A stretch of 64,000 nt of DNA from Bactericera cockerelli (Eukaryota; Arthropoda; Insecta; Hemiptera; Triozidae), in contig CM044958.1 in the NCBI GenBank assembly GCA_024516035.1, positions 42,079,743 to 42,143,742 of the forward strand, given 5' to 3'. Positions 1 through 12,300 of the stretch are shown here, piece by piece. The notes below the pieces were generated by a model. It was not told the origin of the DNA and ran no database searches. It saw only the letters and a list, made by a program, of their open reading frames with translations. Made by a program: the position numbers and the translations under genes. Every line of letters begins with the position of its first letter. The stretch's first letter is position 1.

Positions 1-571
1 AAACGCGAGAAAGATACTAATACATAATAATATTCAGATGATTAGGAATAAGATGCATTGCTTTGTTCCTAGTTTCTGGTTTCTGTCGTCAGATGAATGA
101 TTTAAAGTTTATTAGTTTAGTGGTAAGTAGAAAAATAATAAAATGTCTAGATTGGCAACTAGTCCACACAAGAGATCACAAATTCTTCAACAATAAAATG
201 AAAACCACAAGAAAAAGGACAATTCAGGCGAAACTCGGAAGGAAAATTAACTTCAAATTATTCGACAGAAAAATATTCGATAACCAAATTTGGCTTTGTT
301 TTTTTCTTCTGTTTTCAACATCACATATGTGCAGTGTTGCCAGACGACTCATGTAAAGCGGACTCGCAGCTATATGTATGCGGAATCGCCTCGATTTGTC
401 CAAAACACATTACACACACGATTTGAAGAAATAATTTATCTTGTAGAAAATCAATGTTTTTGACATTTTCATGTCTTTGCTCTGGCACATAACCAAAATT
501 ATGTGACGAAATTATGTAACGATATTATGTAACGAAATATCGAATTGTAAAGGGAGAGAAGTCTTCTAATA

Positions 572-640
572 TCGGATATCGATATTATGGTTTCGATATT
601 ATCGATATACCTAATATCGATATTTTCGTTTCGATATTGC
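572..640. promoter_or_regulatory. cluster of ATATCGATAT motifs
   Basis: Three palindromic ATATCGATA-type motifs lie within about 50 bp, with related TTTCGATATT pieces between them. TATCGATA is the core of the DRE element bound by DREF/BEAF in Drosophila promoters. The site is about 2.6 kb upstream of the first coding exon, so a promoter role is only a possibility. Simple-sequence drift could also make such a cluster. Confidence 0.2.
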
Positions 641-814
641 AACCCTAAGAGAAGAGAGAAGGTATGTGTCATGCGCACAATACGAAATTTGGTCAGTTGG
701 GTTTTGGACCTTGAATAGTAAAGATGAAAATGTCGAAATGGTTGCAGACTCGTATGCAAGCGTTTTTTTAAACAAAAATTTAACATCGCTTTCAACTGCA
801 TAATCATATCAGTA

Positions 815-892
815 GTCACCGTGGCAGAGTGAGTTAGCGCGCTAGGCATTGTACGCATGGTGACCTGGGTTCGATTCCCAGCGGGGCAGAAA
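815..892 (+). repeat. tRNA-like head of SINE family A
   Basis: A box-A-like TGGCAGAGTGAGTTAGC segment and a box-B GGTTCGATTCC segment are spaced as in a tRNA. The T-arm pairs CTGGG with CCCAG. The acceptor stem does not pair, so this is not a working tRNA gene. The same head occurs on the minus strand near 7925-8004 and 24745-24812, joined to a shared body. Confidence 0.7.
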
Positions 893-2165
893 TTTTTTTT
901 GAACAACTTTTGACTTATAGGTATGTTTATATTTGTAGTTTTGTACCTAGTTTTTTAAAACTATTTTTAGGTTGCCTTTATCAATTCATTTTTACATGCA
1001 GGCCAATAATAAATTCAAAAGTTAAGCACCCATCAGACAATCAATAATGGGATTCATTAATGTCACTTTATTACATAAATGTTGATTTAATGTTTAACTT
1101 TTTGATCAATACAATATCAGTTTAGTATAATAAAGAAATAAATGTGTGTTATTTACGTCAGGTTAGTATGGGTAATGGGTATCTGGTCTAGATGTTCAAG
1201 AGACATAAAAAAAAGAGTAATTTTTTGAGGTCTTTTTAGTCAACACAATAAGCACTCTATAAGTTCATTTTTTCAATAATTCACGCAAAAGCAAGCTTGA
1301 AACTATCATTAAGTAAACATTTTGTGATCATTCAGTAAACGTCAGAAGAAACAATTAAGTAAAGTCCCTAGTGTGACATATCAATTAGTATTAATTTTTC
1401 ACTCTAACCAACGTGGTATTAGATACTATTTGTTTGATCAGACCAATGCGGACCATCATACATGGTGACACACAAGTCTCGAATTTGATAATTAGTGAAA
1501 AATGCATGTGTGACCTATTAATTTTCATTTTTCTCATCAAATAACGTGAGATCATTTATCTTTACTATCCAAACAAAATATCGGGTTATACAAAATTCTA
1601 TAAATGTATATTTGTTCCAAAGTAACAGTATGATCTATCATTTTTTAATCTTTACGTTGAGGATCGTTGTTACTAATTTGAAAATCGAAAAATAGCATAA
1701 AATAAAAACGAATGAGTCCCACGTCGCCCCACATGACATCACACTCATCACATTCCCTTCAAGTGTGCTTAAATCACTTGAATGTTCCGGCAACACTGTA
1801 CTATGTAAGCTTCATAACATTCATTTTCTCAAAAAGAAATTGGATTGGCTGTTCAAATAACTTTTTACATTATTTCTTTCAAACGGACCAATTAAATTTG
1901 AGAATAGTTCAAGTTTTTGTAATTATTGATCCAAATTCAAATTATCAGCTGATTTTTTAATCAAACTCAAATTACTCAAGAGGTAGTTCAACACAAACAC
2001 AAAAAGTACTGTAACTGTATTTGTATGGATATGTAGAGTTTCACCAGATACGGATCCTATCATCCTAACATTTCCAACTGCATTTCTTAAAACAGAGTGT
2101 ATCATTTAATTTTGTTAATTTTTAATTTATTATTTAATTCCCATACACTCCCAGCAACTCGCACA

Positions 2166-2372
2166 CTATTTACCACACCGTCAGGTGTTAGTGAATCATA
2201 ATATTTTCATCTTCAATCACTAGTATATTTTGCAGATTTTGATAAGTTGTGTACCTAGAACTTCAATGGATTTTTGAAAAAGAAAACTAATGCTTTTATT
2301 GCATCAAAGTCTTGGTTTTTCTATAAAATCTACTTCCCTCGACCATTCTAATAGATAATCAGCCAAAATCAG
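2166..2372 (+). other. possible 5' UTR exon of the Serendipity-alpha-like gene
   Basis: The first coding exon opens only two bases after its acceptor AG, so at least one upstream non-coding exon is needed. The best donor upstream is ATCAG followed by GTAAGT at 2373. The upstream edge is not defined by sequence. This is inference from splice signals only. Confidence 0.3.
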
Positions 2373-2865
2373 GTAAGTTAGTTTGTTCACCCATTATGTT
2401 ATTATGGTCCTTGGTTTTGATGTGAAGTATTTACACACACTTGTGTTAATATACCTAATTGAACTGGAAGTATTTATATTGGGTGAGTTTCTAAATATCA
2501 ACAGTGGCAACAAGGATTTCTCCTGGTGGATTCCATCAAAACGTACATGCTGAATTATAAAGTAAAACTAATAGGGGAAATTTTTGAATTTGATATGATT
2601 TCAAAGTTGAATCAAATGCACGTTAATAGTAATGGAAGACATAAAATGTGATATGAAAATAATATTTAATGGATAAAAAAATAATATAGGACTGACACAA
2701 GCATTGGCCTCAATATAACAATGGTGCACATGAAAAAAATATGTGATAAAAAATGGTCATCAATTTTTCCCCCCATCACTAATTAATAATGTTCATGCCA
2801 TGTGACTCCAGCTTAAATTGCCTCCAATACTTTACCTGTGCCTATCACTTGATCTTTACGCCCCC

Positions 2866-3102
2866 AATACCTCTGTGGTGCTAAGTCTTAGGGCGGAATT
2901 AATAGACAACATCAATAACTTAAGTCGTTGGTAAGTGTCAATTTTCCCTATATTACACAGTACGCAATCCGTGACTTAGCGCCACAGAGGTATTACAAAA
3001 ACGTCTATTAATTCCGCCCTTAGATTGCTTACTGTCTAAAATGGGGAAAATGGATTCTAAGCAATGACTTAAGATATTGATTTTGTCTATTAATTTTGCC
3101 CT
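2866..3102. mobile_element. MITE (outer copy) carrying a second copy of its own family
   Basis: The sequence around 2866-2887 and 3023-3102 lines up as one interrupted copy of the element at 26235-26363 (shared pieces CTCTGTGG, GCTAAGTC, CTTAAGATATTGAT, GTCTATTAATT). Its left terminus is degraded. The interruption at 2888 is the inner copy. Confidence 0.65.
2891..3019. mobile_element. 129-bp MITE with TTA target duplication
   Basis: Terminal inverted repeats read GGGCGGAATTAATAGAC and its complement. TTA flanks both sides (2888-2890 and 3020-3022). The copy at 26235-26363 is also exactly 129 bp with TTA flanks. A three-base TTA/TAA duplication is typical of PIF/Harbinger-derived MITEs; that assignment is inference. 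Confidence 0.8.
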
Positions 3103-3241
3103 AGGTATCTAAATATCCAGACACTTCTGTTTCAAATCTGAATAGTTTTCCATCTGTGAAGTAATTAAATTTTATTTAGTTGCCAAATTAAACTGTTCAT
3201 TTATTTTATTTTAAATACTTGTTTATTCTTTGTTTTTAGAC

Positions 3242-3349
3242 ATGGATCCCAGAATACAAGAGATCCTGTCAAGTATTGATATGTGCATCACTACCACCAA
3301 GCTTATGGAACAAGCTATGGACAAGAACACATCCATACAACAGCTAAGG
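3242..3349 (+). CDS. Sry-alpha: Serendipity-alpha-like, coding exon 1
   Basis: Residues 1-36, phase 0 at the end. The acceptor TTTTTAG lies just before ACATGG, and the donor is AGG followed by GTAATA. It is predicted helical with no targeting signal. Confidence 0.6.
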
Positions 3350-6300
3350 GTAATAATAATATATTATTTACTAAATGCAGGATCAAACTAAATTATCAAT
3401 TTATGTAGCATTTCAAAATGAAGCAAACTTCAAAACCATGCTAACCAATATAAATATTGGACTATTCACCATGGCTGATGGGAGTAGTACATTGGATTGC
3501 ATGCACAGTGACCAGGGTTTGACCAGCACAGAAATTTTCTGCTCTATACTTGGATGTTTGGGGTCCCCTAATTTGGGTAATAGAAAGTTGTGTGATGTTC
3601 ACATCAGTTTATTTTTTTGACAAAATGCTGTGTAAACCTCATTAATGAGAATTTTTCAGGCCATGATACAAAAATCCTATTTTGATTCCTTAGTGCAGTA
3701 ATAAAATAAATGAATGGGTGAGTAGAAGAACCAGGAATGTCAAAAATCGACTTTTCAGGAAAGCAAAAATAAGACCAATATTATCATGCTAATGAGTATG
3801 CTTCCCCACTTTAAAATCCAAAAAAAATTATACTTATAATGGGTATTTCTCCTTCATATTCACAGAGATGATAGAAAAGAGTACATTCATTCTTATTCTA
3901 CAAAGAAAAAAAAAATTGATTTTTGACATTCCTGGTTCTTCTACTCACCCATTCAAATTATGATAAATTTAAGAACCAAGTGAAACTACATTCTATAAGA
4001 ATGCTCTATTGATTATTTAAATGTAGAAGTACCATTCATTTGTTTGTCAATATTTAATCTTGTAGTTATATAGTTTGATGTTGTTCATTTTTATCTCCTT
4101 TTCTCCTCCAGTTAATGCTAAGACAGGTGTCTCATTGTATTTTCCTTATGGAGCCTCTATTACCAACGGCTAATTGGAGAGACAAGGTTGTCCTTTGTCT
4201 GAGTCAAATACGTAAAATACTACTCCTCTACTCAAAAGTGATCAATACATCTGCTGAGTACTCAATGTCCAAGGTATGTATTCAAAACTACATACAAGCA
4301 TAATAATATAAGGCCAAATAGACCAACTCTAAAACACAAGATGTTTAGTTCTTTTTTTTTAATGGCTTCAAAGTCTTTCTTTTTCTATATACCAGACATT
4401 TAGTATACCTAAATATACCAATCAGTATTGAAGCATCTGAGGTCTTTTAACACTCTAAATGTTAGATTTGTTCATTTTGTAAAATAATAGGCTTGTGGGA
4501 ATGGAAAGGAATCTAACAATGGAATGGAAACAAATCACCTTTTTTTTGTGTTTATACATATTAAATTTATGTTTTCTTTTCTAGTCCTCAAATTATTTAA
4601 ATGCTCTTAATGTTCCTACCTAGTATACTTATTTTAATTTTATTATGTAAGTTTGTTCACATACACTATGTATCTTTTTGTACAATAAAATTGAAATTGA
4701 AACACTGGCAGTTTTCCCCAGGTCTGCTAGTGAAATCCTTTGAAGGAAAAAGGCTGCTGCTTGTGAGTCTCTAGTCATTACCAGGTAGCTTTAATGAATT
4801 GGAGTTTGTCACAGAAGGATCCCATGGTTTCTACCACAAATGGAAACCAGTATTTGAAATCCCTCCTCTAGCTTCAGATCATGTTTAAATGGTAAACAAA
4901 AGTGTCTCGATTTTTTTTCAGGGAAAGTAAATAATATTATTTCCAAATTGTAAAAAAATAAGTTTGGTTCCCAGGATACACGCTGGTACCTCTCAAATCG
5001 TATGCAGTTCTGCCTGAATGAGATAGCCTGCATCATCAGTGCAGACACAATAGAGAATGAGCCACCTATGGGTGCCTTTATCTCTGGTGTAGATAGTGCA
5101 CTGCAGATGCTAGCCATGCCAGGAGATGCTATACCCAACATAGAGCCTCTGCTATGTCAGGCACTGACCATTGCCAAGTTGTCTAACACTATGAATGGAA
5201 ACGAGATAACTGCTGGCTGCCAGCAGGTGAGATGATTTAGTAATACTTTTATTACAGTCTGAATCTCCCCAGTATTATTATAACTTGTAACTTGAACACA
5301 GGAAAATAGTTAGCCAACAACATGGATTGGTTTGTTGTGAGAATGGAAAAAAATCATAATATTTTTTTTTTTAATGAACATTTATTTAAAGAGAGGTCTA
5401 TAACAATCGAAGTCCTTGCCCCTATGTTTATCACCATGTGATGTATTGATTAATTACTTAAACTTGCTTTACTAATCCTTTGCTGAACTTGGGACTCGAA
5501 CGATCAACCTCTGGTCACGAGTCCGCCGCCCTATCAATCGATCTCCCGAGTTCAATTCGTCATGTAAACATCTGTACATCTGTCTTGGGGCCTAAGAATT
5601 CATGACCAACATTGAATTGGAATGCAAAGTATAAAAATAAATGAAAAAAACAAACCTTTTTTGGGGATAAAGTGAGAACTGTGAGAAGAAAAGTAAATTT
5701 AAATGTCTGTTAGGACAAGAAATTTCTAAAAACTTTCTTTTTTTCATCATACCCGTATCTGTGCAATTCACAGTTGTGATTTCAGAATTACTCAAACTCA
5801 TGCTGCTAAATTTTTACCTACCCTACTTGGGACTCAAACCACCAACTTCCAGATCACAAGTCTCTGAAGTCGTTTGAAGACTTACCTTTTTAGATAAGAA
5901 TGTATTTTATGTCTAATTCCAGGTAATTAAAGAGCGAGACAAATTACAACAAGACAGAAACAATCAGCTGAACATTATGACCATGACAAGTGCAATAGAG
6001 TTGTTAGAGCGAAGAGTCAACACTGCAGTTCTAGTTCTTTTTATACAGGTAAGTAACTTTTTTTATGCTTTATTAGGTAGAGCAAAAATTTATACAGTAA
6101 AATACAATGAAATTATAAAGAAAAATTAAATAGATTGAGCAAAGAAACAAGAACAAAAAAGAGAAAGAAGCTAAAGTCCTGCCTAAAGAGCGGGGTTATT
6201 GCCTGTGGCAATCTCTTCCAACCAACCCTTTAAAACCCAAAGTATGTAACAGGAATAAATTAACTAATTGACCACTATCCCTTAAGATGTCTTCTGGTGG

Positions 6301-9300
6301 GAATTTCAACCAAATACAGCATATTTTTACTAGCTGTTAATTGATCTGGGATTAACAAATTTTAGATATTTAATCCTGTTTCGGCCCTAAGGAGCGCGGT
6401 AGCACTCCGACTTACCAAGTCATTAAAGTTTGACAGTTAATATTATATTTAATATGAAAGATTTGTGCCAAGGCCTCTTCACATTTTTCGTGGGTAGGCC
6501 ACCTTTACCAATTCAACAAGCCACCAACACTGGCTCATACACTCTTTTTTTTCCTTTTAGGCGCTTTAACTCTGCTGGGGCAGGTCGTTCGCGCCGTACA
6601 CACTGTTTTAATCAACAGTAGAAGTAATAAAATTATTTCAAAAATTCCCATCATCAGGTATTTGCTGATGCCCTGCAACCTCTGCGCGAACTAGTGGAGA
6701 AATGCAAGACTGTAGAGAATAGCAGCAGTGGTGCAAAGCGAAAAGCAGAGGACTTGGACACCCTAATATCAGGGTTTGATATTCATTGCGAGAGAATTGT
6801 ACACATTGCTATGTTCGCCATCAACTGCTCAAATGCTTCCTTCAATCACCAGTGTGAGTAAGAGCGGTGGGACAAAAACTACAGGCTACACTACATTTTC
6901 TTGCAGAATAAAAAGGTCCATTCCGTGTATTGTTACGTAATGAATGGCAAGTTTTAAAACTATTGAATGAAGTTTTTTTTGTCAAGTCCATGCTAAGTTT
7001 TACCTGGTTGTTGCATAGATAGCATTATCCTGAGGTAATGCTGCTGCTCTATGCCATGAGATGACGAACTACGGAATTTTCACTTCCATTGCAAGTCACA
7101 CATGATGTTACTTCAATCTATTCTAAGGAGGTCAAATTTTTTTAAAAAATTGGTGTAGAATTAAATAATATTATGCAAATCAAAGTTTCCGTGATGCTGT
7201 TTCAAAGAGGTCTCTACTTGCATGTTGTGTCCCAGGTATCTTCAGCATGCGGTGTTGCATCGCCAGTCTGGAGTCTCTGGAAGACACTCTAGTTCCCGCC
7301 CTCATAACGTTCTACACAGATTCCACCAACCAGAGCAAGAGACTGCTGTTGAAGACCCTGTCCAACCATTGGTCTGATGAGATCGTGCAGCTTGAAACCC
7401 TGCTGCATCGAGTTATCGACACAGCTGCCATGTCAAAGGTACATTTTGTTCACATTTGCAAGATTTTCAGAGTAGGGAAACCTAATTTTTGGTTTGCGAT
7501 TCCTAAGGGTCACCCCCTGAGTTCATTTATATTTATTATTATATTATTTCGCAAACATTTTTGCCTTTTATTAAAAGGTATTTTTATTTAGTGAACACCA
7601 TTTATATCCAGACTAAATGTAATATTCATGCTTGCAATTTCTTTATAATTAAATAAAAGCATTCTTTGCTAAAAAAAAAAATAATAATAAGTATGTATGT
7701 ATGTATGTACGAATTTCTTTGTGGTGAAGCACAAGGCCTCTTCACAATTTTTGTGGGTAGCGCAGCATTACTAAGAGCCTCCTTTACATTTCGAATTATT
7801 CTATTACATTAATTTCTTTTTACTCTGGTAATGCCGCCACTGGTCGTTACTCATACAAGTAACTACTCATTTTTCCTCACGAGGTATGAGTGGACCCCGA
7901 ACATCCAAGTACAGAGCAGAAAAAATCCTCCCCGCTGGGAATCGAACCCAGGTCACTATGTGTGCAATGCCTAGCGCGCTAACTCGCTCTGCCACAGTGA
8001 CTACAAAGCATTCTTTGCTATAAAAAAAAAAAAAAAATAGGTATTGGCCCAGCTAGTCCTGACGTAGCTCTAATGGAAACGAGGTCGTCTTTTCTCATCT
8101 TACAGTGAGACAGAAGAGTTTTATTGTTATATCGAATTCCTCCACTTTCTAATCTCAGATAATTCACGAGGAGATGCAGAGCAGTATACAAGAGCTCCGT
8201 AACCTAGGCAACGCAGAGGACCTACCTATCATCAGGCGGAAGTGTGAGGACCTGACTAAGAGGGGGAAACAGCTACTGAGGCATATCAGAACAAGCCATC
8301 AGGAGAAGCAGCTCAACACATATCCGCATATATCCAGCTCTCTTCATACACTGCAGCTAGGTATGGTGGGATAGCACATATCCAGCTTTCTTCATACACT
8401 TCAGCTAGGTATGGTGGGATAGCATATATCCAGCTCTCTTCATACACTGCAGCTAGGTATGGTGGGATAGCATATATCCAGCTCTCTTCATACACTTCAG
8501 CTAGGTATGGTGGGATAGCACAAAACTAATAAAAATTGTTTGCTACTGCACTGTAAGAAAGAAAATTGTTCTAGATTTAGCCGTTATGCATGAACATGGA
8601 AAATGTTTCTCCAATTTTATACGATATTTCTATCGTATAAAGAGGTTTCAGTTTCACTTTAAAAGCTCTTCATATTATAGGTTACTGTCGATTTATTTTC
8701 GGAGGATTTAAGAAATTAGATCAACTATTCTGCTTGTTGTTCTAATGATACACTCCTCCTATATTAACTCTCTTGCTTGAAGAACATCTTGATACTGTTA
8801 AGACTCTTTGTGATCAGGCTACTTTTAAGCAAATATTTTTTATGTATGTCATTATTATTTTTCAAGACATTCCTTGTTAATATTGAAGCGCTAGCGTAAG
8901 TCTAAATGAAATTCAAAGATTTTTTGTTTTAATTTCATGAGAATATTGAATTATTGTGTATTTTTAATTCTTCGCTATAGTCCAAATTTTTTTACGTCAA
9001 AATTTCAAATAATTGAGGAAAAATCCTTGGATTGGCTGAAATCCAAGCTCACTGATCTTTTTTTTTTAATACAACATCAACACTTGCCAGCTTTTTAGGG
9101 CTAGACAAGCAATAACAGATGCGATTATATTTATTGTGTGTTTATGTAAAATCATATAACATATAGGTATACAATACATACTGATAGCTTAAAATTAAGG
9201 TGAACATAATAAAACATAACAAAGAAGAAATAAACAAGGTCTAATATTAATCTGGGTACTATCTAGTTGATTCTATTATGATTGCTGAATGATAATGAAT

Positions 9301-12300
9301 TATACGAGTGGAATGTGCATATCTATAGTAAATCTATAGTGATCTCTAGCAAGCTGGATTACAAGTCTTGTCTCTAACCACTAGGACCTCATTGCAGGCT
9401 CTAGCTTGACAAGTAATACCTTAACAATAATTACCGACTGGTTATTTATTTAAGCCAAAAATGAAATTTTAATCTCATTTTAAGTCCTTTGAAAAGTAAA
9501 CACATTATGTATTGCAAAAGAAATTATTTCTACTAATTAGACATTTTAATTTGGAACTTTGAACCCATTGCCTGTATTATAGTTTAAATAGAGTATAAAT
9601 TATAGCAGTGATTTTTTTTCGAGTTTTTTTTTTTCTTTATTTATTTTATAGTTAGTAGTCAACCATTGGGTTGGGTGGAAGAGATTGCCACAGGCAATAA
9701 CCCCGCCCTTTAGGTAGGACATTTCTCTCTTTTTTTCCTTCTTGTATATTTGTTTAATCTTTTTGTTTTTCTTTATATCTCATTGTGTTCTACTGTATAT
9801 ATTTTTTGTTCTACCTAATAAAGCTTAAAAAAAACCATGGCCAAGTGAGTCTCACTATGCCAACATTTCTTTTTTTTTTTTGCCGAAACCTTGCCATTGC
9901 CGATATCTTGGCTGAAGGTATAAGTATAAGTAGAGCTTTATTTAGACTGTCAGCGCAAGACAGGTAGTCCCATTATGCCAAACTGTGGGGAAAGTGGTTG
10001 AGTGGAAGAGCTCACATGTGAGAACCCTGCCACTTTAAAGAAAGCCATTAAAAAAAAAAAAAAAAATTGCTCAGGCACATGTCACACCCGTTGTTGATTT
10101 TCTCGTCTGCTGTCTCAGGCGTTCACGAGAGCAACGCGGCCTGCTCCACTCTGCTGGATGAGGAGGATCTGGCCAGCTCCATGCCGCGGGTCATCAAGCG
10201 GTGTGAGCTGATCCAGTGCACGGTGGAGACTCTGGCTGACCAGTTCGAGCAGCTACTCAATGATGAAATCCAGAGCACGTTTCCTCGGACCAAAGCTAGT
10301 AAGTTATTGTGAGAGCAGCTACTCAATGATGAAATCCAGAGCACCTTTCCTCGGACCAAAGCTAGTAAGTTATTGTGAGAGCAGCTACTCAATGATGAAA
10401 TCCAGAGCACCTTTCCTCGGACCAAAGCTAGTAAGTTATTGTGAGAGCAGCTACTCAATGATGAAATCCAGAGCACTTTTCCTCGGACCAAAGCTAGTAA
10501 GTTATTGTGAGAGCAGCTACTCAATGATGAAATCCAGAGCACCTTTCCTCGGACCAAAGCTAGTAAGTTATTGTGAGAGCAGCTACTCAATGATGAAATC
10601 CAGAGCACCTTTCCTCGGACCAAAGCTAGTAAGTTATTGTGAGAGCAGCTACTCAATGATGAAATCCAGAGCACCTTTCCTCGGACCAAAGCTAGTAAGT
10701 TATTGTGAGAGCAGCTACTCAATGATGAAATCCAGAGCACCTTTCCTCGGACCAAAGCTAGTAAGTTATTGTGAGAGCAGCTACTCAATGATGAAATCCA
10801 GAGCACCTTTCCTCGGACCAAAGCTAGTAAGTTATTGCGAGAGCATGGAAAAATGGGGAACTATTTGTTATAAGGTTCATATTAGAAATCCAAATTGTTA
10901 GGTATTGTAATTTTATATAAAAACTAGGATTTAAAAGAATCCTAGTTTTTATACAATTGCGAGACCAGCTACTCAATGATGAAATCCAGAGCACTTTTCC
11001 TGGGACCAAAGCTAGTAAGTTATTACGAGAGCACGTTTCCTCGGACCAAAGCTAGTAAGTTATTACGAGAGCACGTTTCCTCGGACCAAAGCTAGTAAGT
11101 TATTGGGAGAGCACTTTTCCTCGGACCAAAGCTAGTAAGTTATTACGAGAGCACGTTTCCTCGGACCAAAGCTAGTAAGTTATTGGGAGAGCACTTTTCC
11201 TCGGACCAAAGCTAGTAAGTTATTACGAGAGCACGTTTCCTCGGACCAAAGCTAGTAAGTTATTACGAGAGCACGTTTCCTCGGACCAAAGCTAGTAAGT
11301 TATTACGAGAGCACGTTTCCTCGGACCAAAGCTAGTAAGTTATTACGAGAGCACGTTTCCTCGGACCAAAGCTAGTAAGTTATTGTGAGAGCAGCTACTC
11401 AATGATGAAATCCAGAGCACGTTTCCTCGGACCAAAGCTAGTAAGTTATTGCGAGAGCATGGAAAGATGGGGAATTATTTGTTATAAGGTTCATATTAGA
11501 AATCCAAATTGTTAGGTATTGTAATTTTATATAAAACTAGGATTTAAAAGAATCCTAGTTTTATATAATATTACAATACGTATTTAAAAGAATCCTAGTT
11601 TTATATAATATTACAATTGCGAGAGCAGCTACTCAATGATGAAATCCAGAGCACCTTTCCTCGGACCAAAGCTAGTAAGTTATTGTGAGAGCAGCTACTC
11701 AATGATGAAATCCAGAGCACTTTTCCTCGGACCAAAGCTAGTAAGTTATTGTGAGAGCAGCTACTCAATGATGAAATCCAGAGCACGTTTCCTCGGACCA
11801 AAGCTAGTAAGTTATTGCGAGAGCATGGAAAGATGGGGAATTATTTGTTATAAGGTTCATATTAGAAATCCAAATTGTTAGGTATTGTAATTTTATATAA
11901 AACTAGGATTTAAAAGAATCCTAGTTTTATATAATATTACAATACGTATTTAAAAGAATCCTAGTTTTATATAATATTACAATTGCGAGAGCAGCTACTC
12001 AATGATGAAATCCAGAGCACCTTTCCTCGGACCAAAGCTAGTAAGTTATTGTGAGAGCAGCTACTCAATGATGAAATCCAGAGCACTTTTCCTCGGACCA
12101 AAGCTAGTAAGTTATTGTGAGAGCAGCTACTCAATGATGAAATCCAGAGCACTTTTCCTCGGACCAAAGCTAGTAAGTTATTGTGAGAGCAGCTACTCAA
12201 TGATGAAATCCAGAGCACTTTTCCTCGGACCAAAGCTAGTAAGTTATTGTGAGAGCAGCTACTCAATGATGAAATCCAGAGCACTTTTCCTCGGACCAAA

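Larger units (their letters stand above)
1..2165. other. upstream non-coding region
   Basis: No coding region is convincing here. The short open frames have no domain character and no splice structure. The stretch is AT-rich and contains a cluster of ATATCGATAT motifs near 572-640 and a tRNA-like SINE head near 815-892, both listed separately. The rest shows nothing I recognise. Confidence 0.6.

Noticed and set aside
815..892. Functional tRNA gene
   Set aside because: The T-arm and boxes A and B are tRNA-like, but the acceptor stem does not pair and the same head is attached to a SINE body elsewhere.
499..906. 135-codon minus-strand frame
   Set aside because: It runs through a SINE head and simple AT-rich sequence and has no domain character.
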